NCBI GenBank assembly: GCA_041917295.1
Contig: JAYRXX010000069.1
Coordinates: 1-64,000 of the forward strand
Length of the DNA stretch: 64,000 bases
Reading direction: 5' to 3'
DNA from: JADKHR01 sp041917295
Lineage (GTDB): Bacteria; Elusimicrobiota; Elusimicrobia; FEN-1173
Every line of letters begins with the position of its first letter. Position 1 is the first letter of the stretch. Below are positions 41,521 to 49,710 of this stretch, piece after piece. The notes below the pieces were generated by a model, which did no database searches, had not been told where the DNA came from, and was given only the letters and a program-made list of their open reading frames with translations. The position numbers were made by a program, and so were the translations under genes.

Positions 41521-43170
41521 ATGGCAAAACAAATCAAATATTCCGACGAAGCGCGCAAAGCGATTAAGGCCGGCGTTGACAAGCTGTCCGAAGCGGTGAA
41601 AAGCACGCTGGGGCCCAAGGGCCGCAACGTGGTGTTGGACAAGAAATTCGGGTCGCCCACCGTCACCAACGACGGTGTGACGATCGCCAAGGACATTGAA
41701 CTGGAAGACCCCTTTGAAAACATGGGCGCCCAGTTGGTCCGCGAAGTGAGCTCCAAAACCAACGACGTGGCCGGCGACGGCACCACGACGGCGGTGGTGT
41801 TGGCCCAGGGGATCGTGGCCGAAGGGTTTCGCAACATCACGGCGGGAGCCAACGCCATTCACATCAAACGCGGCTTGGACAAAGCGGTTGAGGTGGTGGT
41901 CAACGAGTTGAAGAAAAACGCCCGCAAAATCAACATTGACTCGAAAGCCAAAGAAGAGATCACCCAAATCGCCACCATTTCGGCGGCGGACCGGGAAATC
42001 GGCCAGAAAATTGCCGACGCGATCCTCAAAGTCGGCAAAGACGGCGTGATCACCGTGGAAGAAGGCAAAACCTCGGTCACCACCGTCCGCACCGTGGAAG
42101 GCATGCAGTTCGATCGGGGCTACATCTCTCCTTACTTCGTGACCGACGCGGAACGGATGGAAGGCGTGTTGGAAGACCCGCTCATCATCATCACCGACAA
42201 AAAGGTCTCCGCCATGAACGACCTTCTACCGGTGCTGGAAAAAATCGTGCAACAGGGCAAACCTTTCTTGCTGATCGCCGAAGACGTCGAAGGCGAAGCG
42301 TTGGCCACGTTGGTGGTCAACAAGTTGCAAGGACGCCTGCGTTGCGCCGCGGTGAAAGCGCCGGGGTTCGGCGACCGCCGCAAAGAAATGCTCGAAGACA
42401 TTGCCACCCTGACGGGCGGCCAGGTGATCACCGAGGAGAAGGGCTTTAAGCTCGAAAAAGCCGGCGTGGACCTGTTGGGCCGCGCGACCCGCGTGGTGGT
42501 GGACAAAGAAAACACCACCATCGTCGGCGGTCAGGGCGACGAGAAGGCCATTAAAGGCCGCATCGCCCAAATCAAGAAACAAATTGAAGAGACCACCTCC
42601 GACTACGACAAGGAAAAACTGCAAGAACGCCTGGCGAAGCTGTCCGGCGGCGTGGCGGTGATCGAAGTGGGCGCGGCGACCGAGACCGAAATGAAAAACA
42701 AAAAGTTCAAGGTCGAAGACGCCATGCACGCCACCCGGGCGGGCGTGGAAGAAGGCATCGTGGCCGGCGGGGGCGTGGCCCTCATCCGTGCACAGAAAGT
42801 GTTGGACAACACGAAAGCCGCCGACCAAGACGAGCAGACCGGCATCAACATCATCCGCCGGGTTCTCGAAGACCCCATTCGCGCCATCGCCGAAAACGCG
42901 GGCGTCGACGGGTCCATCGTGGTCGACAAAGTGCGCAACAACAACGACTACAACTTCGGTTACAACGCCGAATCCAACGAGTACGGCGACCTGGTGAAAA
43001 TGGGTGTTGTCGATCCCGTGAAGGTCACCCGGTCCGCACTGCAAAACGCGGCCAGCGTGGCGGGCCTGTTGCTCACCACGGAAGTTCTCGTGACGGACAT
43101 TCCGGAGAAAAAACAAGCGGCTCCGGCGATGCCCGGCGGGATGGGCGGCATGGGCGGCGGCGACTTCTAA
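41521..43170 (+). CDS. groEL: Chaperonin GroEL
   Basis: ATP-dependent 14-mer chaperonin, 549 residues. TLGPKGRNVVLDKKFG (ATP site), VAGDGTTTAVVLAQ with the catalytic Asp, and EEGIVAGGGVALIRA are diagnostic. The C-terminus ends in the usual Gly-Met-rich tail (GGMGGMGGGDF). It follows groES by 15 bases with a second AAGGAGG ribosome binding site and is followed by a terminator. Confidence 0.99.
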   Translation: MAKQIKYSDEARKAIKAGVDKLSEAVKSTLGPKGRNVVLDKKFGSPTVTNDGVTIAKDIELEDPFENMGAQLVREVSSKTNDVAGDGTTTAVVLAQGIVAEGFRNITAGANAIHIKRGLDKAVEVVVNELKKNARKINIDSKAKEEITQIATISAADREIGQKIADAILKVGKDGVITVEEGKTSVTTVRTVEGMQFDRGYISPYFVTDAERMEGVLEDPLIIITDKKVSAMNDLLPVLEKIVQQGKPFLLIAEDVEGEALATLVVNKLQGRLRCAAVKAPGFGDRRKEMLEDIATLTGGQVITEEKGFKLEKAGVDLLGRATRVVVDKENTTIVGGQGDEKAIKGRIAQIKKQIEETTSDYDKEKLQERLAKLSGGVAVIEVGAATETEMKNKKFKVEDAMHATRAGVEEGIVAGGGVALIRAQKVLDNTKAADQDEQTGINIIRRVLEDPIRAIAENAGVDGSIVVDKVRNNNDYNFGYNAESNEYGDLVKMGVVDPVKVTRSALQNAASVAGLLLTTEVLVTDIPEKKQAAPAMPGGMGGMGGGDF

Positions 43171-43203
43171 GCGTCGACGTTCGTCAACGATTCAAACAGT
43201 ACG

Positions 43204-43243
43204 CGCGGGCGGGGTCCTCACGGGCTCCGCCCGCGTTCTATTT
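43204..43243 (+). terminator. Terminator after groEL
   Basis: CGCGGGCGG (43204-43212) and CCGCCCGCG (43227-43235) form a perfect 9-base stem followed by TTCTATTT. It ends the groESL transcript just before the convergent zinc-ribbon gene. Confidence 0.8.
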
Positions 43244-43717
43244 AGTTCCAGCGCGCACCAGAGAGGATTTGTTGATTTGAGGAAGTGGGGACGGTCGTGG
43301 CAAGAGGGAAATTTTGCGTGCGGGGGATGGGATCGTTTGTTTCGGCTGGGCGCACCGGGCCGCGCGCAAAATTTTTGAGCGGGGCCGTTGAAACCCCGGT
43401 GCGGTTTCGGCCATTTTGTTCAGTTCACCCCGGTCCAACCACACGCCCCGGCACCCGCGGCATTGGTCCAACAAAACGTTGTGGGGGTTGGCGAACTTCA
43501 TTTCGCCCAGGGCCCTGTGGCAGTGGGGGCAGGGAAATCGCGTCGATTTTTCGGGTGAGTGGGCCGATTGGGGATTGGGAAAATCCTCGGACAATTCGGA
43601 CACGAACGTCCCGGAATCGTCTTCAAACCACAACCCGCGGCACCCCACGCAAAATTCCATTCGGATATTGGCCAACAGCATGGGCCCCAACGCGGACCGG
43701 CATTTCGGACATTTCAT
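43238..43717 (-). CDS. Double zinc-ribbon protein (zf-TFIIB type)
   Basis: A 159-residue protein with two TFIIB-like zinc ribbons: CPKC...CVGCRGLWFE at about residues 3-32 and CPHC...CRGCRGVWLDRGEL at about 62-98. The second carries the CRG-x-W-LDRGEL signature of the family. The C-terminal 45 residues are basic and Pro/Ser-rich, probably disordered. The ATG follows GGGAGGCGCC. These proteins are common in bacteria but their partners are not established; nucleic acid or protein binding is a guess. Confidence 0.85.
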   Translation of the reverse strand: MKCPKCRSALGPMLLANIRMEFCVGCRGLWFEDDSGTFVSELSEDFPNPQSAHSPEKSTRFPCPHCHRALGEMKFANPHNVLLDQCRGCRGVWLDRGELNKMAETAPGFQRPRSKILRAARCAQPKQTIPSPARKISLLPRPSPLPQINKSSLVRAGTK

Positions 43718-43827
43718 GGCGCCTCCCGTTCACGGCGGATCGGGGCGATGTCCCATGAAGTCCGTTTGATTTCCCCAATCGATGCTCCAGTATAGGCCCG
43801 GAACGGCCGATTTTCAAGGGAAAATTG

Positions 43828-44700
43828 TCAGTGGCGGGACGGGCGGAGTTGGCGGAGAATTTCGGCGGTGGAACGGGATCGATTGAGCGTATAAAAATGA
43901 ATCCCGCTGACGCCTTCGGATAACAGCGTGCGGCATTGTTGAACGGCGTGATCAATACCCAGTTGGATCACGGCTTCAGGGTCGGTTTGAACTCGATCGA
44001 GGGCCGATTCCAACCGGGAAGGAATCCGCGCGCCGCACAGGGTGGTAAACCGTTTGACTTGGCCGACGTTGGTGATGGGCATCACCCCGGCCACGATGGG
44101 CACGCGAACGCCGCGGTCCGCGGCGCGGTCGCGAAAACGCAGAAAATCCGTCGGATCAAAAAAAAGTTGAGTCACCACGAAATCCGCGCCTTGGTCCACT
44201 TTGAATTTCAGGTGGTCCAGATCTTTATTCAAGTCCGGGCATTCCGGATGCCCTTCCGGATAGCCCGCCACGCCGAGGCACGCCTCCAGCCGGGAGCGAA
44301 TGTGTCCCACCAGTTCGCTGGCGTGGCGGAACCCGTCGGGATGGGGTTCGAACTGGGCCGATCCCCGGGGGGGGTCGCCGCGCAGGGCCAAAATGTTTTG
44401 CACGCCGCGCCGACCCATGTCGTCAAGAATTTCATCGATGTCCCGCCGCCCGGCGCCAACGCAAGTGAGATGGGCCATGGTTTCGATGCCCACGTCGTTT
44501 TTAATGGCGGACACCAAATCCAACGTTTTGCGCCGCGTGCCGCCGCCGGCGCCCCAGGTAACGGAAATATAGTCGGGGTCCAGCGATTTCAACGATCGGG
44601 CCGTTTCCAAGACAAGGGTCCCTTCCTCGTCGGTTTTCGGAGGGAAAAACTCAAACGAAAAGGTCGTGCTCTTTTTTTTCCACAGTTCCGCGATTTTCAT
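43828..44700 (-). CDS. metF: Methylenetetrahydrofolate reductase
   Basis: FAD enzyme that reduces 5,10-methylene-THF to 5-methyl-THF for methionine synthesis. The 290-residue protein starts at ATG 44700. FSFEFFPPKTDEEG, the SVTWGAGGGTR motif, HLTCVGAGR, ILALRGDPP, and GADFVVTQLFFDP are all diagnostic. The C-terminal GVSGIHFYTLNR is also typical. Length and the lack of a regulatory domain fit the bacterial type. It lies alone on the - strand between the zinc-ribbon and HAMP genes. Confidence 0.97.
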   Translation of the reverse strand: MKIAELWKKKSTTFSFEFFPPKTDEEGTLVLETARSLKSLDPDYISVTWGAGGGTRRKTLDLVSAIKNDVGIETMAHLTCVGAGRRDIDEILDDMGRRGVQNILALRGDPPRGSAQFEPHPDGFRHASELVGHIRSRLEACLGVAGYPEGHPECPDLNKDLDHLKFKVDQGADFVVTQLFFDPTDFLRFRDRAADRGVRVPIVAGVMPITNVGQVKRFTTLCGARIPSRLESALDRVQTDPEAVIQLGIDHAVQQCRTLLSEGVSGIHFYTLNRSRSTAEILRQLRPSRH

Positions 44701-44770
44701 GGCCACAAAGCTTATCAAAAACCGTGGCGTCCCAACACCCGGGGTGTTTTGGTTTGAAGAGAAGTTCCCG

Positions 44771-45382
44771 TTACAATTTGAAGTCGGCGGTGATTCGGCG
44801 CAGGAGGGCCGTGGCGCGGTTGAGTTCCGCCACCCGGGCGGCGTCGGAGGTGGGGGAAGAAACCAGTTGGTCGATGATTTTTAACAGTTCGCCCACCCGG
44901 GCCCGGTCGGCGGCCACGTGCGAGTTGATTTGACCCATCATGGCATTGAAGGCATCACGGATGTCTTTCAATTCGTCCCGGGGCCGCAGTTGAACGCGGG
45001 TGGTTAAATCCCCCTCGCCCACGCGGGCGAACGATTTCTCCAAGTTCACCAACGGTCCGGCCACCCGGTGGGACAATTTCAATGTGATGAAGACCAGAAC
45101 CACAACAAAAACCACCAGTTGGATCATCGGCAACTTTTGGGCTTGAAGAAAAACGCCCAGCATGTCTCGATCCCATCCGGCGTTTCGTCCGAAACTGAGG
45201 TAGTAGTCCACCAGAACCAGCAAAAATGACAACATCGCCGAGGCCGCAACCCCAACAGCCAACCGGACCTGGAGCCCCCGTTTCACAAAAAAGCGTTTGC
45301 GCGGTAAAAATGGAATTCGTGGGGTTGGCATTTTAAAGAGTCTCCCTTTGCCCAACAGCGGCGGTTTCGTGATTTTATCCAT
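44771..45382 (-). CDS. Membrane protein with HAMP domain and no output domain
   Basis: A 203-residue protein with a basic N-terminus (FLPRKRFFVKRG), two membrane spans (about residues 38-60 and 88-110) and a HAMP-like linker. The latter reads LSHRVAGPLVNLEKSFARVGEGDLTTRVQLRPRDELKDIRDAFNAMM. The C-terminal ~55 residues are helical and charged, but no kinase, cyclase or methyl-accepting domain follows. It may be a regulatory adaptor or a sensor working with a separate partner. The ATG follows GGGAGAATGT. Confidence 0.75.
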   Translation of the reverse strand: MDKITKPPLLGKGRLFKMPTPRIPFLPRKRFFVKRGLQVRLAVGVAASAMLSFLLVLVDYYLSFGRNAGWDRDMLGVFLQAQKLPMIQLVVFVVVLVFITLKLSHRVAGPLVNLEKSFARVGEGDLTTRVQLRPRDELKDIRDAFNAMMGQINSHVAADRARVGELLKIIDQLVSSPTSDAARVAELNRATALLRRITADFKL

Positions 45383-45492
45383 ACATTCTCCCGCGTTGAA
45401 AAAAACTTCTGCCTTTTGAGTATGCCCCCTAAACGAAAAAATTTCAAGGGGGGAGGTTTGCTCAATGGCCGGGGATGTGGTTAAATCGGCCC

Positions 45493-46245
45493 ATGGAGCT
45501 TTCTGGAAAAGTGGCTTTGATCACCGGCGGAGCGCGAATCGGGCGCTCGGTGGCGCTGGCCTTGGCACGGTCGGGGTGTTCGGTCGTGATGGTGTATCGG
45601 TCGTCCCGGACGGCGGCAATGCAAACCGCCAGGCAGGCGATCGCCCGGGGGGTGGACGCGTTGGTTGTTCGTGCCGATGTCAGCCGACGTGGTTTCGCCC
45701 CGTCGGTGGTTAGCCGCGTGATGCGGCGGTGGGGGCGGTTGGACATTTTGGTCAACATGGCGTCCCATTACGAAAAAACGCCCTTGAACACGTTGGCCTC
45801 GCCCACGGAGCGGGAACGGGCGTTTGAAAAAAACATGGCCATTGATTTGCGGTCCGCCTACGCTCTTTCGTTGGAGGCGGCCCCCGTCATGAAAAAATCC
45901 GGCGGGGGACGAATCGTGAACTTTGTGGATTGGGTGGTGGCCAGCGGCCGGCCCCGGTACCGGGGGTATATCCCCTACTACACGGCGAAGGCGGGGCTTA
46001 AAGGTTTGACGGAAACGTTGGCCTTGGAACTGGCCCCGCGCATTTTAGTGAACGCGATTGCGCCGGGACCCATACTGCCTCCGCCGGGTTTGCCACTGTC
46101 CGTTAACCGCGAAGTGTTGGCGAACACTCCGTTGGGTCGGTGGGGGGGGGCTGAAGAAATTGCCAAAACCGTTCTGTTTTTGGTTCAATCTGATTTCGTG
46201 ACCGGCGAAACCGTGCGGGTGGACGGGGGCCGGCACCTCCTATAA
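45493..46245 (+). CDS. Short-chain dehydrogenase, pteridine-reductase-like
   Basis: NAD(P)-dependent oxidoreductase, 250 residues from ATG 45493. The cofactor motif reads TGGARIGRSVA, which is the TGxRIG variant of pteridine reductases instead of TGxxxGIG. The active site has VDWVVASGRPRY...YYTAKAGL, with an Asp/Trp motif and YxxxK. NAIAPGPILPP follows. This D-W/Y-K pattern is shared with FolM/PTR1-like enzymes that reduce dihydropterins, so a pterin substrate is plausible. An ATG at 45475 is an alternative start. The stop overlaps the next gene by one base. Confidence 0.85.
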   Translation: MELSGKVALITGGARIGRSVALALARSGCSVVMVYRSSRTAAMQTARQAIARGVDALVVRADVSRRGFAPSVVSRVMRRWGRLDILVNMASHYEKTPLNTLASPTERERAFEKNMAIDLRSAYALSLEAAPVMKKSGGGRIVNFVDWVVASGRPRYRGYIPYYTAKAGLKGLTETLALELAPRILVNAIAPGPILPPPGLPLSVNREVLANTPLGRWGGAEEIAKTVLFLVQSDFVTGETVRVDGGRHLL

Positions 46246-46832
46246 TGAGCCAACACACGCCATATCATCTTCCTCCCCGGTCCCGGACCGAGACACCGTC
46301 GTGGGTAAAAACGGGTTTGGGGTTGGGTGTCGGTCTGATCGTGATGGGCGTTGTGGTGGCCGCCATCGCCGGGGGATCGGTGTTGTCGGCCCTCACCGGC
46401 GGGACCCACTCCGTGACGTTTCCGGGCTCTTTTAATCTAAAGTTAAAGGGCGGGCTTCACGTGGGTATTCCGGCCCCCCAGGCGCCTGCGCTGACGGGCG
46501 GAATTTTTGTGACTGTAACCGACGTCGCCACGGGCGAAGCCCTGGCGGTTCAAACGGGGACCGACATGACGGTGGCTTTGGAAGGCCCTTCTTCGAAACC
46601 CCTGTTCCAGTTCGAAACTTTCGATCCGGGCACGTATCAAGTGACGGGGACCGTTCCCGCCAGCGATTACCCGGTCCTTATCCTGCACGAATCCCTTGGC
46701 CGAACCCGGTCGGACCTCATCGTGGGTTTGCTTGCGGGGACGCTGTTAATAGCGGGCGGTGTGGTTTTGATCGTTTATACGCGCAAACGATACAAGACAT
46801 TTCTGGGAACTTTTTCACCGACCGGTCGTTAG
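46245..46832 (+). CDS. Membrane protein of unknown function
   Basis: A 195-residue protein with two predicted membrane segments (about residues 23-48 and 160-182) and a beta-rich domain between them (VTFPGSFNLKLKGGLHVGIP, FVTVTDVATGEALAVQT, FETFDPGTYQVTG). The loop would face the periplasm. The C-terminus is basic (TRKRYKTF). It overlaps the SDR stop and is surely co-translated with it. I do not recognise a family. Confidence 0.65.
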   Translation: MSQHTPYHLPPRSRTETPSWVKTGLGLGVGLIVMGVVVAAIAGGSVLSALTGGTHSVTFPGSFNLKLKGGLHVGIPAPQAPALTGGIFVTVTDVATGEALAVQTGTDMTVALEGPSSKPLFQFETFDPGTYQVTGTVPASDYPVLILHESLGRTRSDLIVGLLAGTLLIAGGVVLIVYTRKRYKTFLGTFSPTGR

Positions 46833-46881
46833 CCTAAACCGGCGCTATCAAATTATCTTCAAATTCCGGAGGTTGTCTTCC

Positions 46882-47457
46882 ATGAAAAAATTGGTTCTGT
46901 CTTTGCTGGGGTTGGTGTGGGCGGGCGGGGCGGTGGCGGCTGATACATACACGCTGGACGCGGTCCACTCGTCGGTTGGCTTTTCGGTTCGGCATTTGGG
47001 GCTCTCCAACGCGAAAGGGACGTTTCCGGCCGTGTCGGGCACGCTGAAACTGGACGAGAAAAATATCGCCAAGTCTGTTGTCGACATCACAATCGAAGCG
47101 GCCAGCGTTGATACCAACAACGCCAAACGCGATGAACACTTGCGCGGCGCGGACTTCTTCGAGGTGGAAAAGTTTCCCGCCATCACGTTTAAAAGCAAGG
47201 GCGTTTCAAAGTCCGGACCGGGTTACCTGTTGGTTGGAGACCTGACCATGAAAGGCGTGACCAAATCCGTGTCCATTCCGTTCTCCCTCTCGGGGCCCAA
47301 AGAGCATCCCATGATGCCCGTTTACGTGGTCGGCGGCGAAGGATCTTTGGTGATCAACCGTCGCGACTTTAACATCACCTACGGCCCGGACGCCCTGATT
47401 TCCGATTCGGTCGCCATCGATTTGCAGGTGGAATTTAACCGACCCAAACAAAAATAG
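46882..47457 (+). CDS. YceI family periplasmic protein
   Basis: A 191-residue secreted lipocalin-like protein that binds isoprenoids or other amphiphiles. A signal peptide (about residues 1-20, ending VAA) is followed by DTYTLDAVHSSVGFSVRHLG, SVDTNNAKRDEHLRGADFF, FPAITFKSK and GDLTMKGVTKSVSIPF, all typical of YceI. The ATG at 46882 follows CCGGAGG with 9-base spacing. It precedes the TolC-like gene by only 16 bases. Confidence 0.95.
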   Translation: MKKLVLSLLGLVWAGGAVAADTYTLDAVHSSVGFSVRHLGLSNAKGTFPAVSGTLKLDEKNIAKSVVDITIEAASVDTNNAKRDEHLRGADFFEVEKFPAITFKSKGVSKSGPGYLLVGDLTMKGVTKSVSIPFSLSGPKEHPMMPVYVVGGEGSLVINRRDFNITYGPDALISDSVAIDLQVEFNRPKQK

Positions 47458-47473
47458 GTTCCGGGGGACACTT

Positions 47474-48751
47474 TTGAGGTTGCGCTGTCGTCCAAGTTGC
47501 ATGAGGACGACCTTGTGTGTCGTGGCTTTGTCCGTTCTGTCGGTATTGGCCGCCGGGGCGGAGATCACCTTGGACCAAGCCGCTCGGCAGATGGGGGAGC
47601 GCAACCCCGAACTGACGGCCGCGCGGGAATCCATCAACGCCGCCCGGGCCCGGGAACGGGCCGCCGCTTCGCCATATTTTCCCCAGCTCTCAGCCGATGC
47701 CCAATACGATCGCACGGGCGCAGAGGCGTTGTTTCGTTCGCCGGGGTCGGACCGGTTTGGCCTGGGATTGGACGCGCGCCAAAACCTCTTCGATGGGTTT
47801 AAAACCCAGGCCGGTGTCGCGCTTCAGCGGGCCCGTGTGGAATCGGCCGAAGCGCAGTATCGCCGTGTCGCCGCTCGATTGTGGGCGGAACTAAAAACCG
47901 TTTACATCGATCTCCTGTTCGCCCAAGAAAGCCTGGTCCTGGCTGAAAAAATCGCCTTGCGTCGAAAAAATAACTTGGATTTGGTTCAGCTCCGGTTTGA
48001 GGGCGGGCGGGAAAACAAGGGGTCTTATTTGCGGATCAAGTCGGCCGAACGGGAATCGGTCGTCGCGGTGGCCCAGGCCCAGCGGGACGTTCTGGTGGCC
48101 CGCACGCGGTTGGCCCGCACCTTGGCCCGGGATTTAACCGACGTTTTGACCGCCACAGGAACATTCACCACCGCGGCCGCACCGGACGCGCCCAATCTGG
48201 CGGACCTGGCCCGGGCCACGCCGGAATTCCAGTTGGCCGAATCGGGCCGCCGGGCCGCCGACGCCGGGTTTACTTCGGCCCGGGGCGAATTTTGGCCTCG
48301 GCTGGACGCCACGCTGGCGCACCGCTGGACCGGTACCGATTGGGCGCCGGGCAACCGTGCGTGGAACGGCGGGGTGTCTTTGTCTCTCCCGCTTTTCACC
48401 GGAGGCGCCTCTTTTCAGGGGGTGCGCGCCGCCCGGGCTGACCTCAAAAAAGCCGACGCTGATGCCGTCCAGGCTTACCACCAGGCTTACGTGGACCTCC
48501 AAGCCGCCTGGACCGCCTTTCAAAATGCCCGCGACAACGCCGACCTCCAAAAAGATCTCATTGAGGCGGCCACCACCCGTGCTTTGATCGCCCAGGGCCA
48601 ATACACCAGCGGTCTCATGGGATTTGAGGATTGGGACCTGATCGAAAACGATTTGATTCAAACACACAAACAAAACCTCGTGGCGTTGCGCGGCGCGGTT
48701 CGGGCCGAAGCGGCTTGGGAAAGCGCCCAGGGAAAAGGATGGACTCCATGA
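47474..48751 (+). CDS. TolC-like outer-membrane efflux protein
   Basis: Trimeric outer-membrane channel for export, 425 residues. The N-terminal signal segment precedes ITLDQAARQMGERNPEL, and two related helical halves follow, each with long alpha-helical segments (AEAQYRRVAARLWAELKTVYIDLL; DADAVQAYHQAYVDLQAAW). The strand LPLFTGGASFQGVRAARADL is the second repeat. The TTG at 47474 follows GGGGG; the ATG at 47501 would give a more standard signal peptide (MRTTLCVVALSVLSVLAAGA). The stop overlaps the periplasmic adaptor, so the three genes 47474-51662 form one export unit. Confidence 0.9.
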   Translation: MRLRCRPSCMRTTLCVVALSVLSVLAAGAEITLDQAARQMGERNPELTAARESINAARARERAAASPYFPQLSADAQYDRTGAEALFRSPGSDRFGLGLDARQNLFDGFKTQAGVALQRARVESAEAQYRRVAARLWAELKTVYIDLLFAQESLVLAEKIALRRKNNLDLVQLRFEGGRENKGSYLRIKSAERESVVAVAQAQRDVLVARTRLARTLARDLTDVLTATGTFTTAAAPDAPNLADLARATPEFQLAESGRRAADAGFTSARGEFWPRLDATLAHRWTGTDWAPGNRAWNGGVSLSLPLFTGGASFQGVRAARADLKKADADAVQAYHQAYVDLQAAWTAFQNARDNADLQKDLIEAATTRALIAQGQYTSGLMGFEDWDLIENDLIQTHKQNLVALRGAVRAEAAWESAQGKGWTP

Positions 48752-49710
48752 CCCGTCGACGATGGGCAGTCATAGGCGCTGTGTTGGTGGTGGCGGGCGG
48801 GATCGGCGGGTGGTATCGATTCACCCGAAAAGCGAATGACAACGGCGAGTCCCGCACAGTGCGGGTGACCCGGGGCGATTTGGAACTGTCGGTGTTGACC
48901 ACCGGCGACGTGCGTCCGCGCAACCGGCTGGAATTAAAGCCGCCTCTTCCGGGGCGGGTGGAACGGATTTTGGTGCGGGAAGGCGACATGGTCAAAAAAG
49001 GCAATGTTTTGGCCTGGATGAGTTCCACCGACCGGGCGGCCCTGCTCGACGCGGCGCGGGCGAAAGGGCCCGCGGAACTGGCCCGCTGGGAAGACCTTTA
49101 TAAACCCGCGCCGCTGGTGTCGCCTTTGTCGGGGCGCGTGATTGCACGCAACGTGGAACCCGGCCAAACAGTGACGTCGTCCGACGCGGTGTTGGTTCTG
49201 TCGGACCGGCTGATTGTAAAAGCCCAGGTGGACGAAACCGACATGGCCCAGATCCGGTTGGGCCAGAGAGTTCGAATCGTGCTGGACGCGTTTGCCGACA
49301 ACCCCCTGTCGGCCCGCGTGGAACACATCGCGTTCGAAGCCAAAACCGTGAGCAATGTGACCATCTACGAAGTGGACGTTTTGCCGGACGAACCCCCCGC
49401 CTATTTGCGCAGCGGCATGACGGCCAATCTCACGTTTCACGTGGACGAAAAAAAAGGCGTTCTGTTGTTGCCTGCCGTGGCGGTAAAGACCGGCGCGACG
49501 CCTTCCGTTTTGACGCCCGGCCCGAAAGGCAAACCGCAAACGCGGACCGTGGAGACGGGCCTTTCCAACGGTAAAATGGTTGAAATTCGTTCCGGCCTGG
49601 TGGAAGGCGACGTGGTGGTGGTGGACGACGGGTTGCCCCCGTCGGCGGCCAAAGTTAAAACCAGTCCGCTGTCGCCCGTGATGCGCCGACCCGGACGGCG
49701 CACGCGGTGA
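48748..49710 (+). CDS. Periplasmic adaptor (MacA/HlyD-like membrane fusion protein)
   Basis: A 320-residue adaptor with one N-terminal membrane span (about residues 6-24), then a barrel-sandwich domain (ELKPPLPGRVERILVREGDMVKKGNVLAWM) and its second half (VSPLSGRVIARNVEPGQTV). A beta-barrel follows (AQVDETDMAQIRLGQRVRIVLDAF), then a membrane-proximal domain with SNGKMVEIRSGLVEGDVVVV. The alpha-hairpin between the two lipoyl-like halves is only about 30 residues and lacks the long coiled coil of typical MacA. The ATG at 48748 overlaps the TolC-like stop. Confidence 0.88.
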   Translation: MTRRRWAVIGAVLVVAGGIGGWYRFTRKANDNGESRTVRVTRGDLELSVLTTGDVRPRNRLELKPPLPGRVERILVREGDMVKKGNVLAWMSSTDRAALLDAARAKGPAELARWEDLYKPAPLVSPLSGRVIARNVEPGQTVTSSDAVLVLSDRLIVKAQVDETDMAQIRLGQRVRIVLDAFADNPLSARVEHIAFEAKTVSNVTIYEVDVLPDEPPAYLRSGMTANLTFHVDEKKGVLLLPAVAVKTGATPSVLTPGPKGKPQTRTVETGLSNGKMVEIRSGLVEGDVVVVDDGLPPSAAKVKTSPLSPVMRRPGRRTR

